A DNA stretch of 8,787 nt, from NCBI GenBank assembly GCA_007129055.1, contig SKWE01000226.1, positions 1 through 8,787 on the forward strand, in the 5' to 3' direction. This DNA comes from Syntrophomonadaceae bacterium (GTDB taxonomy: Bacteria > Bacillota > Dethiobacteria > DTU022). Below, one piece after another: positions 8,055 to 8,787 of the stretch (position 1 is its first letter; each line of letters begins with the position of its first letter). Below the pieces are notes generated by a model that saw nothing but the letters and a program-made list of their open reading frames with translations, was not told the origin of the DNA and ran no database searches. Position numbers and translations under genes: made by a program.

Positions 8055-8787
8055 ATGGAAATGGAATACTATAATCTTCCGGAAACACAGCTTAATGAAG
8101 AGCTTGAAAAACTTAAGGCAGAGAAAATAATAGAAAAAATATGGAACAAAGACCATACTGCCTGGAAAGATAATCCGGACGAGGTCAGTAACCGCCTTGG
8201 TTGGCTGCTAAGCCACAGGGTAATGCTGGAGGCAATGCCGAAAATTGATCGGTTTGTAGAAGAGCTGCGGGAAGAGGGGTTCAAACAGGCCTTACTGCTT
8301 GGCATGGGCGGATCGAGCATGGCACCGGAGGTTTTTCGCAAGATGTTCGGGGTAAAAGACGGTTACCCTGACCTTCACATTCTCGACACCACGGACCCGG
8401 ATGCAATTGCAGAAACAGAAAGCAAACTGGATCTTAAAAGCACCCTGGTTATAGTTGCCACCAAATCCGGTGGAACGGTAGAAACAGTTTCTCTGATGAA
8501 ATATTTTTATAACCGGATATCAGAAGTAGCAGGTAAGGAAGCGGTTGGCAGGAACTTTATTGCCATTACCGATCCGGGCAGCGGTTTGGAGGAAACTGCG
8601 GGTAAACTTAATTTCAGGAAGGTATTCTTAAATGATCCCGAGATCGGGGGGCGCTACTCGGCCCTCTCTTACTTCGGCATAGTCCCTGCCGCCATGGTGG
8701 GCGTTGATCTTAAAAGGCTGCTTTTCATGGCCGGGGCAGTGGAAATGAGCACAGAAACCCCGGCTTTCCCGCCTGGTGGAGGAAACA
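8055..8787 (+). CDS. Glucose-6-phosphate isomerase of the transaldolase-fusion type, 3'-truncated by the window edge
   Basis: This is predicted to interconvert glucose 6-phosphate and fructose 6-phosphate in the cytoplasm. The 244 visible residues run off the right edge. They show a tandem SIS-type phosphosugar isomerase fold: LLGMGGSSMAPE (81-92), the phosphate-loop region ATKSGGTVET (135-144), ITDPGSGLEE (171-180), and DPEIGGRYSALSYFGIVPA (194-212), which matches the phosphoglucose isomerase signature around GGRYS. The wording of these blocks, and the N-terminal IWNKDHTAW...NRLGWL (29-51), resemble the C-terminal half of bifunctional transaldolase/phosphoglucose isomerases more than classical Pgi. 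No transaldolase domain precedes it: the gene has its own Shine-Dalgarno site and ATG right after recD. The catalytic glutamate, histidine and lysine expected further on lie outside the window. It appears co-transcribed with recCBD. A mannose-6-phosphate-active or dual-specificity isomerase cannot be excluded. I know the fusion gene as tal-pgi, but give no symbol because the gene is incomplete. Confidence 0.88.
   Translation, partial: MEMEYYNLPETQLNEELEKLKAEKIIEKIWNKDHTAWKDNPDEVSNRLGWLLSHRVMLEAMPKIDRFVEELREEGFKQALLLGMGGSSMAPEVFRKMFGVKDGYPDLHILDTTDPDAIAETESKLDLKSTLVIVATKSGGTVETVSLMKYFYNRISEVAGKEAVGRNFIAITDPGSGLEETAGKLNFRKVFLNDPEIGGRYSALSYFGIVPAAMVGVDLKRLLFMAGAVEMSTETPAFPPGGGN

Noticed and set aside
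8069..8341. 90-codon minus-strand open frame at the right end
   Set aside because: It lies opposite the isomerase reading frame, which is supported by the GMGGSS and GGRYS motifs. Its serine-rich sequence is an antisense artefact.
1..8787. A new defence island, mobile element or CRISPR array
   Set aside because: All four genes belong to known core families, coding is near-continuous on one strand, and no direct-repeat array, transposase, integrase or composition break was seen.
8055..8787. SIS-domain aminosugar isomerase such as GlmS or a GmhA-like protein
   Set aside because: The combination of the GGRYSALS signature, the KSGGTVET loop and the IWNKDHTAW-type N-terminus fits phosphoglucose isomerase of the fusion type. 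There is no glutamine amidotransferase domain.

Overview
The window is one continuous run of rightward genes with almost no space between them. In order it holds the 3' part of recC (cut by the left edge), complete recB, complete recD, and the 5' part of a phosphoglucose isomerase gene (cut by the right edge). RecC, RecB and RecD are the three subunits of exonuclease V (RecBCD), the helicase-nuclease that loads on double-strand DNA ends, unwinds and degrades them, and prepares recombination substrates. All helicase motifs of RecB and RecD and all catalytic residues of the RecB nuclease domain are visible, so the complex should be active, provided the unseen N-terminal part of RecC is intact.

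Layout: recC (window start to 2321) overlaps recB by four bases (ATGA). recB (2318-5995) is followed after 10 bases by recD (6006-8036). After a further 18 bases comes the isomerase gene (8055 to window end). Each downstream start has its own Shine-Dalgarno sequence. There is no room for a terminator at any junction and no promoter is evident. The simplest reading is one polycistronic unit extending past both edges. There is no non-coding stretch over 300 bases, and I see no RNA gene, insertion sequence, CRISPR array or attachment site.

Organism: a bacterium of roughly even base composition with strong, Bacillota-like Shine-Dalgarno sites and frequent use of AGG/AGA and ATA codons. A RecBCD set without the ptrA gene that lies between recC and recB in Escherichia coli, next to an isomerase resembling the C-terminal half of transaldolase/phosphoglucose isomerase fusions, points away from Enterobacterales. 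It would fit an anaerobic Bacillota or deltaproteobacterial-type lineage, but I cannot fix the taxon from this window.

I found no convincing new system. The region looks like core DNA repair plus central carbon metabolism. The points most worth a second look are the isomerase module standing free of a transaldolase domain at its N-terminal side, its placement behind recD, and an AddB-like Cys-Pro in RecC.
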